The notes beneath the pieces are model-generated. The model worked only from the letters and a program-made list of their open reading frames with translations, was not told the DNA's origin and ran no database searches. The position numbers were made by a program, and so were the translations under genes. Of a DNA stretch of 54,957 nucleotides, positions 18,505 through 28,258 are shown piece by piece. The DNA is from an uncultured Bacteroidota bacterium (GTDB lineage Bacteria; Bacteroidota; Bacteroidia; UKL13-3): the NCBI GenBank assembly GCA_903834625.1, contig CAILJQ010000182.1, forward strand, positions 1 to 54,957, read 5' to 3'. Position 1 is the first letter of the stretch; each line of letters starts with the position of its first letter.

Positions 18505-21500
18505 TTGCTTAAGAAGTTTATCAAAATATCTTATGTATTATCTGCAAGCTTCGCAGCCTTGCTGTTTTTGGCGTACCTGCTATTTACCACTTATTCTTTT
18601 CAGAACTATCTCATAAACAGGGTTACTAGCTATTTAAACGAAACCTATAAAACCCGCATCAGTGTGGGTGAAATAAGTTATGATGGTTGGACTTACTTTA
18701 GCCTACGCAGGGTGAATTTTGGCGATCAAAAGCAGGATACCACCTTTTATGCAGGTAGGTTACAGTTCAATATTTCGGGGATGAATATAGACTCAACTCA
18801 CTTTATTTTAAACGATGTAGTTTTAGATGAAGGGGTATGTAAAATTACAACCTATAAAGACAACACATACAGTTTGGATGTGGTTAATCTATTTTCTAAC
18901 CCAAATGATACCACCTCTGATCCTTTGGCTCCACCCTTTATCCTTGAGTTTAGGAACTTAGAGTGCATGGATACGCGCTTTTGTTATTTCGATTCTACAG
19001 CTACCTTCACCCAAGAGGGTTTTGATTATAACCGTATCGTATTTTATGATGCCAACTTTAGGTCGAAAAATTTTAAGATTATAGACGACTCCCTCTCATT
19101 TGATTTAAGAAACTTTACTGTAAAAGAGCGCTGTGGCTTTGAAATATTGCGCATGAATGCAAATGCAATTGTTTGTAATACAGCAATAGTTCTCAATAAT
19201 CTTGACCTTGTAACTCCCTACAGCCATATCAAAAATCAATATGGGTTGTATGCTAAAAATTGGGATGCTTATGATGATTTTTATAACAAGGTTCAAATGA
19301 AAGCCACGCTTACACAAAGCGAGGTAGATATGAAAGATGTGGCCTATTTTATACCTGATTTTAGCATTTACAAATACAAGGCAAAAGTAAGTGGGAATGT
19401 AAAAGGTCCATTGGCAAATTTAACCCTGAAAGAAATGTCACTGAGCATTGGAAATCATACCCGTTTCATGGGAGACGCCAAGTTCAGAGGATTGCCAGAT
19501 ATTGAAGAAACCTTTATGGATATTCGGGCAGATTATTTTTCTTCGGTTCGAACCGAATTAGAACAAATTGTTGCCATGGATTTACCCCAAACATTGGAAG
19601 ACCTAGGCAAACTTACCTACAAAGGAAACTTCACCGGATTTTATGAAGATTTTGTAACCTATGGTTCTATTGAAACTATGTATGGTACTGCAGAAACCGA
19701 CTTAAACATGAAGATAAATGATGAAACCATGTTGAGTGAATACTCTGGTGCCATTAAAATGAATGCCTTTCAATTGGGGAGTTTTTTGAAAGAACCTTCA
19801 TTAGGTGTTATTTCATTTGATGCAAGTGTGGAAGGTAAAGGATTTGATTTGGCTACACTCAATAGCAAGTTTGTAGGACATATTTATGAGTTAGGTTATG
19901 ATGGATATTCATACACCAATTTGGATGTGAAGGGCGGTATTGCCAATAAAGACCTCCGTGTTCAGCTGGCCATTGCCGATACCAATCTAGAAGTTTTTGC
20001 TAATGTGAGAACAGATTTAAGTAAAGAGTTTGCTCACATTGTTTTGGATGGTAGAGTTGAAAATGCCAATCTTAAACCCTTGAAATGGCACTCTGAAAAA
20101 ATTGAATTGGCCACAAATTTTGAAGCAGATTACTTTTTCAAAGACTTGAATGATCATTATGGAACGGTGGCCGTTGAAGATTTTCACTACGAAAAAGGCG
20201 CATACTCATACAGAATAAACCAATTGAAATTAGAAGCTGAAAATGGGGAGGAAGAATTGGTAAGAATAAATGGCGATTTTGTAAAAGGTCAAATAAAAGG
20301 AGAGTTCGACCTAGGACAAATTGCGGCTCAAGTGAGCAATTGGACCATGAATTTAGCACCAAGTTATTTTAGCCCTAAACCTGTTAAAAATACCTTGCAA
20401 GATTTTAATTTTGAGTTGAATGTTTTATCAACTGCCTCTATTTCTCCCTTATTTTTCCCGGGATATAATGCCACCAATATAGATGTAGAAGGAAGGGTAA
20501 ATAGTGAGTTGAACGCCTATGAATTGGCTGGTTATGTTGGTAATATCAATTATGATGGTTGGTATTTAAACCAAACTACTTTTCGAATAAAGAAAGACCA
20601 ATTATCCTCCGGGGAGTTGTTGTTTGGGTTCAAGAATTTATCTAAAACAGATACAGTATTAGTGGGTGATTTTGCCCTAAAGGCTGAGGCAACTGTTGAC
20701 CATTGGGATATGTTTTATAAAATTCAAGATACCCAAAGTATAGTTCACGGAGAATTTAGTCACGATGTATGGTTTGAACCAGATGCCTTTTGGCTGGCCT
20801 ATAAACCATCATGGGTGCAATCTGGTAGCTCTAGGTGGCAAATTATGGAAGGGAAGTCTGTAAAGTTAGATCTGAACCAAATTGGATTTAACCATTTGAG
20901 ATTGGAAAATGGAAAACAAAAAATTGATATCGATGGGCAATACGCATTTGATGCAGTTAAGAAAAATATCAGTGCCAAAGTTGAAAACATTGAACTGAAT
21001 ACAATCAACCAATTTGTGAAAGATTTGGGGGTAGATTTAAACGGTTTAGGTAATGGATATTTGGTCTATAAAAACATGGGTTCACGTGATGTGGTGATAG
21101 GGCAAATAAATACCACGGATTTAAGTTTAGATGGCGATACTCTGGGCGATTACCAATTGTCTATTGGTTATAGAGAAAATGAAGAAGATTTGCTCATAGA
21201 CTTTTCTTCAGACAAAGGAAAAATAAACAAGTTAAAAGGATCAGGGGTTTATGAAATTGCGCGTAAAAATTTAGACTTATCCATTGATTTTGGTGATTCT
21301 AAAATTGATGCCTTTCAAGCATTTGTAAAAGATTACGTGAAGTTATATGAGGGTGAAGCAAGTTTAAATGCTAGGTTAAGCGGACCATTGGACAAGTTAA
21401 AATTAGATGGACAATTGAACATTAATCAAGCTACATTTAAGATAGAGTACTTGCAAACTTATTATAAGTTCGACAAAGCAAAAATTACCTTCCAAGATAA

Positions 21501-22854
21501 CCAAATGAATATTATTCCCTTTTACATTACAGATGCTAATAAACAAAAGGCATTGGTAAGTGGGAACATCAAACACAAAGGTTTCTCGGAATTAGATTAT
21601 GATATTCGAATAGAAGATTTTAAAACCTTTCAAGTGTTAAATACTGTGGCCAAAGACAACGATTTGTTTTATGGTTCAGCCTATGCCAGTGGTAAGTTTA
21701 AAATTAAGGGAAATAGCGATGCCATAGACATGTACATTGATGCTACCTCTGATAAAGGTACCAAGATAATGATTAACCCATTTGGCGCTAGTTCAGAAAC
21801 AGGTGAATCATTTATAAACTATACTAGCAGAGACACTGTATTTGCTTATAAAGTTCAACGAAAAAATTCTGATTTTGGCGTAGGCGTTTATATGAATATA
21901 ACCTGTAATCCGAATGCAGAAATTCAGGTAATTATGGACGCAAAATCTGACGATCGTATCAAGGCAAAAGGTAAAGGGAAATTGCGGATGGATTATTTGC
22001 CGGATGGAAACTTTTTGATGTATGGGACCTATGAATTAACTGAAGGAGAATATCGCTTTTCTGCTATGAATGTGGTGGCTAAAAAGTTTAACCTACAACC
22101 CGGAAGTCAAATAAAATGGAATGGTGACCCACTCAATGGAAGGATGGATATTTCAGGTGTCTATAAATTGAAAACTACCATCAATGAAATTGTGAACATG
22201 TACAACGCGCCTGATCCAAATGTGCGTTTGCCCGTTGAATGTATCATTCGAATTAAAGGTATAGTTGAACGACCAGAGTTTACTTTTGATTTAAACTTCC
22301 CAGATTTATCTAATACCGTTACAGGGGCGGCAGCCTCTGAATTAAATGCCGTATTGGCAAATTTTAGGCGCGAACCAGAAATGATGAACCAACAAATGTT
22401 GTTTTTGTTAATTAGTGGAAGTTTTGTGCCTATTACCAACACAAACAATACTGCCAATAATAATTTCGGAAATCAAACGGTATCCGACCTTCTTAGCAGA
22501 CAGGCCGCAGGATTAATAGGGAAGGCCTTGCCCAATATTGATGTGAGTGTTGACCTATTAAATGCTTCCGATCCAACCAAAGGAAGAACCATGTTATTGT
22601 CTGCCTCTAAAAGGTTTTTAGATAACAGACTTGAGGTCCAAACCAGCTATGCTATTGACCAAACACAAACCAATTTTGCGTTTACTTATAATTTGAAAAA
22701 AAATGGAAACACCAAACTAAAAGTGTTTAGTAAAAATGGCTTCGATGCCATGTATAACCGAAATGTGGTAACCTCTGGAACTGGTTTATTTTATAAAAAA
22801 GATTTCGACCAATTTTCTGAATTGTTTAAAAAACAAAAGTCTTTTGTGTATTAG
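18505..22854 (+). CDS. TamB/DUF490-like translocation and assembly protein (large AsmA-like envelope protein)
   Basis: About 1450-aa beta-rich protein with N-terminal TM and C-terminal TamB-like region (GKLRMDYLPDGNFLMYGTYELTEGEYRF..., LLISGSFVP...). The ORF runs from 18358, but codons before about 18505 overlap tsaD antisense; a TTG start near 18505 (LLKKFIKISYVL) is likelier. Confidence 0.8.
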   Translation: MLKKFIKISYVLSASFAALLFLAYLLFTTYSFQNYLINRVTSYLNETYKTRISVGEISYDGWTYFSLRRVNFGDQKQDTTFYAGRLQFNISGMNIDSTHFILNDVVLDEGVCKITTYKDNTYSLDVVNLFSNPNDTTSDPLAPPFILEFRNLECMDTRFCYFDSTATFTQEGFDYNRIVFYDANFRSKNFKIIDDSLSFDLRNFTVKERCGFEILRMNANAIVCNTAIVLNNLDLVTPYSHIKNQYGLYAKNWDAYDDFYNKVQMKATLTQSEVDMKDVAYFIPDFSIYKYKAKVSGNVKGPLANLTLKEMSLSIGNHTRFMGDAKFRGLPDIEETFMDIRADYFSSVRTELEQIVAMDLPQTLEDLGKLTYKGNFTGFYEDFVTYGSIETMYGTAETDLNMKINDETMLSEYSGAIKMNAFQLGSFLKEPSLGVISFDASVEGKGFDLATLNSKFVGHIYELGYDGYSYTNLDVKGGIANKDLRVQLAIADTNLEVFANVRTDLSKEFAHIVLDGRVENANLKPLKWHSEKIELATNFEADYFFKDLNDHYGTVAVEDFHYEKGAYSYRINQLKLEAENGEEELVRINGDFVKGQIKGEFDLGQIAAQVSNWTMNLAPSYFSPKPVKNTLQDFNFELNVLSTASISPLFFPGYNATNIDVEGRVNSELNAYELAGYVGNINYDGWYLNQTTFRIKKDQLSSGELLFGFKNLSKTDTVLVGDFALKAEATVDHWDMFYKIQDTQSIVHGEFSHDVWFEPDAFWLAYKPSWVQSGSSRWQIMEGKSVKLDLNQIGFNHLRLENGKQKIDIDGQYAFDAVKKNISAKVENIELNTINQFVKDLGVDLNGLGNGYLVYKNMGSRDVVIGQINTTDLSLDGDTLGDYQLSIGYRENEEDLLIDFSSDKGKINKLKGSGVYEIARKNLDLSIDFGDSKIDAFQAFVKDYVKLYEGEASLNARLSGPLDKLKLDGQLNINQATFKIEYLQTYYKFDKAKITFQDNQMNIIPFYITDANKQKALVSGNIKHKGFSELDYDIRIEDFKTFQVLNTVAKDNDLFYGSAYASGKFKIKGNSDAIDMYIDATSDKGTKIMINPFGASSETGESFINYTSRDTVFAYKVQRKNSDFGVGVYMNITCNPNAEIQVIMDAKSDDRIKAKGKGKLRMDYLPDGNFLMYGTYELTEGEYRFSAMNVVAKKFNLQPGSQIKWNGDPLNGRMDISGVYKLKTTINEIVNMYNAPDPNVRLPVECIIRIKGIVERPEFTFDLNFPDLSNTVTGAAASELNAVLANFRREPEMMNQQMLFLLISGSFVPITNTNNTANNNFGNQTVSDLLSRQAAGLIGKALPNIDVSVDLLNASDPTKGRTMLLSASKRFLDNRLEVQTSYAIDQTQTNFAFTYNLKKNGNTKLKVFSKNGFDAMYNRNVVTSGTGLFYKKDFDQFSELFKKQKSFVY
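19542..19557. repeat. Best copy of a dispersed palindromic motif: TTCGGTTCGAACCGAA (16-bp perfect palindrome)
   Basis: One of 16 GGTTCRRACC/GGTYYGAACC sites in the window (see findings for the full list). Confidence 0.85.
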
Positions 22855-22882
22855 TTTGTATAATTGAAAAAAGTATAATTGA

Positions 22883-23821
22883 ATGATTCCATCTATTGAT
22901 TTACGCGACTTTTTAAGTGGCGATCCTGTTAAAAAAGCAAACTTTGTAGCTGCCTTAGGTAAAGCCTACACCGATATAGGTTTTGTTGCAGTAAAAGGTC
23001 ACTTATTAGAAGACGATGTAAGTCAGCAATTATATTGGCAATGCCAAGAGTTTTTCTCAATGTCTGAAGAACAAAAGAAGAAATATGAAATTCCTGGTCA
23101 GGCTGGTCAGCGCGGATATACCAGTTTTGGTAAAGAACATGCCAAAGGAAGAAATGAAGGCGACTTAAAAGAGTTTTGGCATTTTGGGCAGACCGTTACA
23201 GGAAACGACCCTATTGCAAATGAATATCCTGCCAATGTAATGGTAGAAGAGTTGCCAAACTTTAATAAATACGGTTTATTGGCTTATAAACAACTAGAAG
23301 AAACAGGCAAGTATATGTTACGTGCCATTGCTTTGTATTTGAAATTAGATGAGTTTTATTTTGATGATAAAATCTTTCATGGTAACAGTATTTTAAGGCC
23401 CATTCATTACCCACCAATTAGCGCTGAACCTAAATCGGCAGTAAGGGCGGCAGAGCATGAAGATATAAATTTAATAACATTATTGATGGGTGCTAGTGCA
23501 GAAGGCCTGCAAGTATTATCCAAACAAAATGAGTGGGTAGGTATAACAGCTTTACCAGAACAATTGGTGGTGAATGTTGGTGATATGTTGCAACGATTAA
23601 CAAATAATGTTTTAAAAAGCACCACACATAGAGTGGTTAATCCACCAAGAGAAAAGTGGGGTACTAGCAGGTATTCCATACCATTCTTTTTACATCCAAG
23701 GAGTGAAATGCGTTTAGATTGTATACCAGAGTGTGTGAATGAGCAAAATCTATTGGCGTATGAACCTATATCAGCTGGCGATTATTTGATTGAGCGCCTG
23801 CGTGAAATTGGTTTGAAATAA
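22883..23821 (+). CDS. 2-oxoglutarate/Fe(II)-dependent oxygenase, isopenicillin-N-synthase family
   Basis: IPSIDLRDFLSGD N-terminus, HxD motif EHEDINLITLLMG, STTHRVVNPPREKWGTSRYSIPFFLHP. Confidence 0.88.
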   Translation: MIPSIDLRDFLSGDPVKKANFVAALGKAYTDIGFVAVKGHLLEDDVSQQLYWQCQEFFSMSEEQKKKYEIPGQAGQRGYTSFGKEHAKGRNEGDLKEFWHFGQTVTGNDPIANEYPANVMVEELPNFNKYGLLAYKQLEETGKYMLRAIALYLKLDEFYFDDKIFHGNSILRPIHYPPISAEPKSAVRAAEHEDINLITLLMGASAEGLQVLSKQNEWVGITALPEQLVVNVGDMLQRLTNNVLKSTTHRVVNPPREKWGTSRYSIPFFLHPRSEMRLDCIPECVNEQNLLAYEPISAGDYLIERLREIGLK

Positions 23822-23835
23822 TATTCACTAAGTTA

Positions 23836-25302
23836 ATGGATACTATTAAAGGAAAATACAGGCTTTACTGGTGGGTAATGCATGGTTTTTTTCTTTTAGT
23901 ATATAGCGCCCTTTCTTTATTAAATCACTTTTATTTTAGGTCATCGGGTTTAGATTATGGCCTTGCAAATCAGGCGCTGTATCATTATGCTCATTTTGAA
24001 CCCGCTATGGTTACTCAATTATTGGGTGGTGAGCCTCTACCATACCTGGCTTGCCATTTAAGTTTTTGGGTGCCTTTATTTTCTCCACTCTATTGGGTTT
24101 TTGGAAGCTATACCCTTTTAATAATTCAATTAATGGCATTGGTTTTTGCCATCAAAGGCATTCAAAAATTAACCCATAATTCGGGGGTAGAAGAGTGGGT
24201 AGCTTTGTTGTTAGGACTTCAACTTTATTGCAGTTTATTTGTATTTGCAGCATATGGATTCGATTACCATGACAATGTGATTGGGGCTGCCTTTTTTCCC
24301 TGGTTTATTTACTATTTTAGGAAAGGTAAATGGGTTCAAACCGTATTGTGTTTTGTGGCCATGCTGGGTTCTAAAGAAAACATGGCCATTTGGGCAGGAT
24401 TTATCGCTCTTTCCTTGCCGTTTATAGTTGTTGAACGTAATAAAAAAGTGTACCTTTTTTCATTGGTTTTATTTGTATTCGCACTATTTTATTATTTGTT
24501 GGCAGCTTTCTTTATCATGCCTGCTTTGGCGGGTGGAGAAGGTTTCTTACAATTACAGAGGTACAGTCATTTAGGTGGCAGCTTTTCAGAAATTATTACG
24601 CATTTGTTTTACCATCCTTATGATACCTTTTCGCTTTTCTGGAAGAGCCATGTGCAACCAGATACAGAAGAAATTATTAAAAGAGAGTTTTGGAAGGTGT
24701 TTTTGGTATCGGGCGGAATGGTCCTCTTTTTTAAACCTCAATTTTTATGGATGGCCTTACCCTTATTGATGCAAAAAATGTGGAATAAAGAAAGTGCCTT
24801 TTGGGGTATTTCCTATCACTATCAAATAGAATTGGCGATGGTAATTTCTGTAGCTTTGTGGTATTGGTTGAAAGATATCTCAAAGGTACGTTACAGGTTA
24901 TTCTTTATTATTTTTGTTGTGCTTTGTACCATTGGAATAAGTATGCGTAAATTCAATGAAAGGTATGCAAGTTATCAACCAATAAAGGAGAATATTCTTT
25001 CTTTAGCACATTATAAACCAGATTTTGACGCTGCTAAGGTGAGGGCGAAATTGCTTGAGGTACCTGCCAATGCTGCTGTATGCGCTCAGGCCAACCTAAT
25101 GCCGCATTTGGCATTTAGAGATAAATTGTATCATTTCCCTTTTCTAAAAGATGCAAACTACCTCATTTTTCTTCAACCGGGTTTAAACACTTATCCATTA
25201 AACGAGCAGGAGGCAAATAAATATTTGGATTCCTTACGTGCCTGCCCAATTTGGGTAGAAGACACGAGTGCATTACCCTTACATATTTTGATGAAGAAGT
25301 GA
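23836..25302 (+). CDS. DUF2079-type multi-pass membrane protein
   Basis: Multi-TM; motifs FRSSGLDYGLANQALY, FDYHDNVIGAAFFPW, LGSKENMAIW. Confidence 0.75.
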   Translation: MDTIKGKYRLYWWVMHGFFLLVYSALSLLNHFYFRSSGLDYGLANQALYHYAHFEPAMVTQLLGGEPLPYLACHLSFWVPLFSPLYWVFGSYTLLIIQLMALVFAIKGIQKLTHNSGVEEWVALLLGLQLYCSLFVFAAYGFDYHDNVIGAAFFPWFIYYFRKGKWVQTVLCFVAMLGSKENMAIWAGFIALSLPFIVVERNKKVYLFSLVLFVFALFYYLLAAFFIMPALAGGEGFLQLQRYSHLGGSFSEIITHLFYHPYDTFSLFWKSHVQPDTEEIIKREFWKVFLVSGGMVLFFKPQFLWMALPLLMQKMWNKESAFWGISYHYQIELAMVISVALWYWLKDISKVRYRLFFIIFVVLCTIGISMRKFNERYASYQPIKENILSLAHYKPDFDAAKVRAKLLEVPANAAVCAQANLMPHLAFRDKLYHFPFLKDANYLIFLQPGLNTYPLNEQEANKYLDSLRACPIWVEDTSALPLHILMKK

Positions 25303-25306
25303 ACTC

Positions 25307-25327
25307 GGGTTCGCTTTGCACGAACCC
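25307..25327. terminator. Bidirectional hairpin between convergent genes
   Basis: GGGTTCG-ctttgca-CGAACCC inverted repeat in the 45-bp convergent gap; no strong T-tract. Confidence 0.5.
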
Positions 25328-25347
25328 AAGGAACATAAATCGTTAAA

Positions 25348-26199
25348 CTACTCTTCTAAATGGAAACGAACCAAATCTTCTAAAGGTGATTTGATTACTC
25401 TACCTAAATGCATATCATAACTTAAGGCAACTTCTTCTAGGATATCCTTAAAAACAAATCCTACCGAACCCACGCAATTGAAGTTATATTGTTTGTAATC
25501 TGGATATTTGCTCACAAGGTTTTTGAAACAATCGCGGAAGGAGTCGCGTACCTTGTTACGAATGTATGGGTGGGTAACAAACTCATCGGCAAATTTACAG
25601 AAGCTAGCCAAGTATCGGTTAGGGAATTGGGTAGTGTACAAGGTATGGAAAATTTGCTCATTGTCTTGTATTTGGAAACGCTCTTTGAAGCGCGCTTGAA
25701 GAGGCGGATCTAACCTACCTCGCATGAAATCGCGCACAATTTTTCTTCCTATATAGCTTCCACTTCCTTCATCTCCTAATAAATAACCTAAAGAATCTAT
25801 ATTCATAGAAATATCCACTCCATCATACAAACAGGTATTGGTACCTGTTCCTAAGATGGCGGCAAATCCTTTTTCCTTGCCTAATAAAGCTCGGGCGGTA
25901 GCCAATAAATCATGTCCTACAAAAATAGTATTGGCCTTTGGGAAAGAACGATTGAGTGCTTTTCTCACAATTTCTTTTTTCTCTGGGGTACTGCAACCAG
26001 CGCCATAGAAGTGCACTTCGGTTACTACATCTGCATCCATATCCTTTAAGAGGTTTTCAGATAAAGAATAATAGATGGCTTCGGTATCAATAAAATAGGG
26101 ATTGTATCCTATGGTATGAAAAATCTTTTGGTTGGTTCCAGATTTGTCTGTTAGGCACCAATCTGTTTTGGTTGAACCACTATCGGCTATGAGGTACAT
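25348..26199 (-). CDS. N-acetylglucosamine kinase-like protein (BadF/BadG/BcrA/BcrD ATPase family)
   Basis: LIADSGSTKTDWCL, AAILGTGTNTCLYDG, LGDEGSGSYIGRKIVRDF. Confidence 0.88.
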   Translation of the reverse strand: MYLIADSGSTKTDWCLTDKSGTNQKIFHTIGYNPYFIDTEAIYYSLSENLLKDMDADVVTEVHFYGAGCSTPEKKEIVRKALNRSFPKANTIFVGHDLLATARALLGKEKGFAAILGTGTNTCLYDGVDISMNIDSLGYLLGDEGSGSYIGRKIVRDFMRGRLDPPLQARFKERFQIQDNEQIFHTLYTTQFPNRYLASFCKFADEFVTHPYIRNKVRDSFRDCFKNLVSKYPDYKQYNFNCVGSVGFVFKDILEEVALSYDMHLGRVIKSPLEDLVRFHLEE

Positions 26200-26347
26200 A
26201 TGGGTTGGATGTTTAGTTCTACGAGATTATAAAAAACACAGTAATAAAGCAACTATTTAAAAAACACAATTTCAAACCCTTAGAATTTGGTGCTTGGTAG
26301 TATGGGCCTGAATCTCTATCATTGGATACCAAACCTAAGTAATATTC

Positions 26348-27502
26348 ATGAATTTTTCGGGTTCAGTAAAAAGTAAATTGCCACATGTAGGTACAACCAT
26401 TTTTTCGGTCATGACCGCTCATGCAAATGAGCAGCAAGCCATAAATTTGGCGCAAGGTTTCCCCGATTTTAGTTGTTCACCCCAATTAATTTCTCTGGTA
26501 AATCACTATATGGAAAAGGGAATGAACCAATATGCTCCCATGCCTGGTATACTCTCCCTTCGTGAAAAAATTGCGGCAAAGACGCAAAGTTTATACGGCG
26601 CAGTTTACCATCCCGAAACAGAAGTAACCATTGTACCAGGCGGAACCCATGGTATATATGCCGCGGTAAGTGCTGTAGTGCGCGAAGATGATGAGGTTGT
26701 AGTGATAGAACCTTGTTACGACAGTTATGTTCCCGCCATTGAATTAAATGGGGGTAGGGCTATTTTCTATGAAATGAAATACCCCGATTACACAATTGAT
26801 TGGAATGAAGTTAAAAAGTTAATCAACTTCAAAACACGCATGATCATGATCAATACTCCCCATAATCCTACGGGAAGTATTTTAACAGATAATGACATGC
26901 TTCAATTGCAGAAGATATTAGATAATACAGATGTGGTGGTGTTAAGCGATGAAGTGTATGAACACATCATTTTCGACCATAACGAACATCAGAGTGTATC
27001 TAGGTTTCCAAAGTTAGCAGAGAGATCCATTATTATTTCTTCCTTCGGGAAAACTTACCATACCACCGGATGGAAAATGGGCTATGTACTTGCCCCAGAA
27101 AACCTCACAAGGGAATTCAGAAAAGTTCATCAATTCATGGCATTTAGTGCCAATACTCCCATTCAGTATGCCTTAGCAGATTATATGAATGATGCTGATG
27201 CATACCTTCAATTAAACCAATTTTATGAAGACAAAAGGAATTACTTTCAAAAGCTCATTAAGGGGTCAAACTTTAAGCTATTGCCGTGCAAGGGTTCATA
27301 TTTTCAAATGCTCAACTATGCGAAGATTACGCAGGAGCGCGACATTGACTTTGCCGTGCGTTTAACCAAAGAACACAAGGTAGCAAGTATTCCTACCTCT
27401 GTTTTTTACCACAAAAAAACCGATAACAATGTGCTGCGTTTCTGTTTTGCCAAGAGCAATGAAACCCTTGAAAAGGCTGCGGAAAAACTCATGAGAGTTT
27501 AA
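26348..27502 (+). CDS. Pyridoxal-phosphate aminotransferase class I/II (methionine/kynurenine aminotransferase-like)
   Basis: INLAQGFPDFSC, MINTPHNPTGSI, LSDEVYEHIIFD, SSFGKTYHTTGWKMGY. Confidence 0.93.
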   Translation: MNFSGSVKSKLPHVGTTIFSVMTAHANEQQAINLAQGFPDFSCSPQLISLVNHYMEKGMNQYAPMPGILSLREKIAAKTQSLYGAVYHPETEVTIVPGGTHGIYAAVSAVVREDDEVVVIEPCYDSYVPAIELNGGRAIFYEMKYPDYTIDWNEVKKLINFKTRMIMINTPHNPTGSILTDNDMLQLQKILDNTDVVVLSDEVYEHIIFDHNEHQSVSRFPKLAERSIIISSFGKTYHTTGWKMGYVLAPENLTREFRKVHQFMAFSANTPIQYALADYMNDADAYLQLNQFYEDKRNYFQKLIKGSNFKLLPCKGSYFQMLNYAKITQERDIDFAVRLTKEHKVASIPTSVFYHKKTDNNVLRFCFAKSNETLEKAAEKLMRV

Positions 27503-27638
27503 AATAGCTTGTTAAAAGCAGTACAGGATTTTTTACATCCTGACATTTATCATTTTGTTTACTGACATAGGTCAAAGGTTTCTCTTTGAACCCAATGTAC
27601 ATTTGTGTTGTCAAATTGATTGACGCAATAAATATTTT

Positions 27639-28103
27639 ATGAAAAGTCATTTCACCGTGGGAGATTTTATGACAGACAAAGTGATTGTAGCTGGTCTTCA
27701 TAACAAAATAAGCGAGGTGATGCGCTTTTTTGCTACCCACAAAATTCAACACTTACCTGTAACAGAAAACGACGAACTGCTTGGTATTATCAGTTTATTT
27801 GATGTGTTAAAATTGGTTCATGAAGAATTGGTATCTGTTGATTGCACTAGCATGAGAGATATTGACGAAAAATACGATATGCGTAAGTTAATGACAGAAG
27901 ATCCCATTTTTGTTGAACCTGAAACTACTGTAGCAGATGCCCTTCGTTTATTGGAATTTGGCAAGTTTCAAGCCCTGCCTGTAGTTACAGAAAATAAGGT
28001 GGTTGGTATCATTACCAATAAAGATTTGATCAAAGTTTTTGCCAAAGATGTGAATCCTCCACACACATCCTTCTCTATTGAAAATCCCGGTTTCGGAATT
28101 TAG
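27639..28103 (+). CDS. CBS-domain pair protein
   Basis: Two CBS repeats (VGDFMTDKVIV...HLPVTENDELLGIISLFDVL; MTEDPIFVEPETTVADALRLL...VVGIITNKDLI). Confidence 0.92.
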   Translation: MKSHFTVGDFMTDKVIVAGLHNKISEVMRFFATHKIQHLPVTENDELLGIISLFDVLKLVHEELVSVDCTSMRDIDEKYDMRKLMTEDPIFVEPETTVADALRLLEFGKFQALPVVTENKVVGIITNKDLIKVFAKDVNPPHTSFSIENPGFGI

Positions 28104-28122
28104 TTTCATAAGTTTTAGGTGA

Positions 28123-28158
28123 AGGGCGGCGCAATGGAAGTTGTGCCGCTCTTTTTTT
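28123..28158 (+). terminator. Rho-independent terminator downstream of the CBS-domain gene
   Basis: AGGGCGGCGCAA-tggaag-TTGTGCCGCTCT stem (two G-U pairs) followed by a T-run. Confidence 0.88.
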
Positions 28159-28240
28159 ATGTAGCGATTTCTTTGGAACTTTTCAATTTAAAGCACCTAT
28201 AAGCAATTATTATTCACCCTGAAATTTTAGCTAAAAACGC

Positions 28241-28248
28241 TATCTTTG
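28241..28248 (+). promoter_or_regulatory. Bacteroidota-type -7 element TATCTTTG upstream of argS
   Basis: Exact TAnnTTTG about 11 nt before the argS ATG. Confidence 0.45.
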
Positions 28249-28258
28249 ACCATTGAAA

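Noticed and set aside
19542-19557. GGTTCGAACC resembles the tRNA T-arm (GGTTCGAATCC)
   Set aside because: No acceptor stem, anticodon arm or CCA-like context around any copy, and copies lie in coding frames; not tRNA fragments.
26279-26340. Imperfect inverted repeat CTTAGAATTTGGT ... ACCAAACCTAAG upstream of the aminotransferase
   Set aside because: Short interrupted stem with a large loop; not clearly above chance in AT-rich intergenic DNA.
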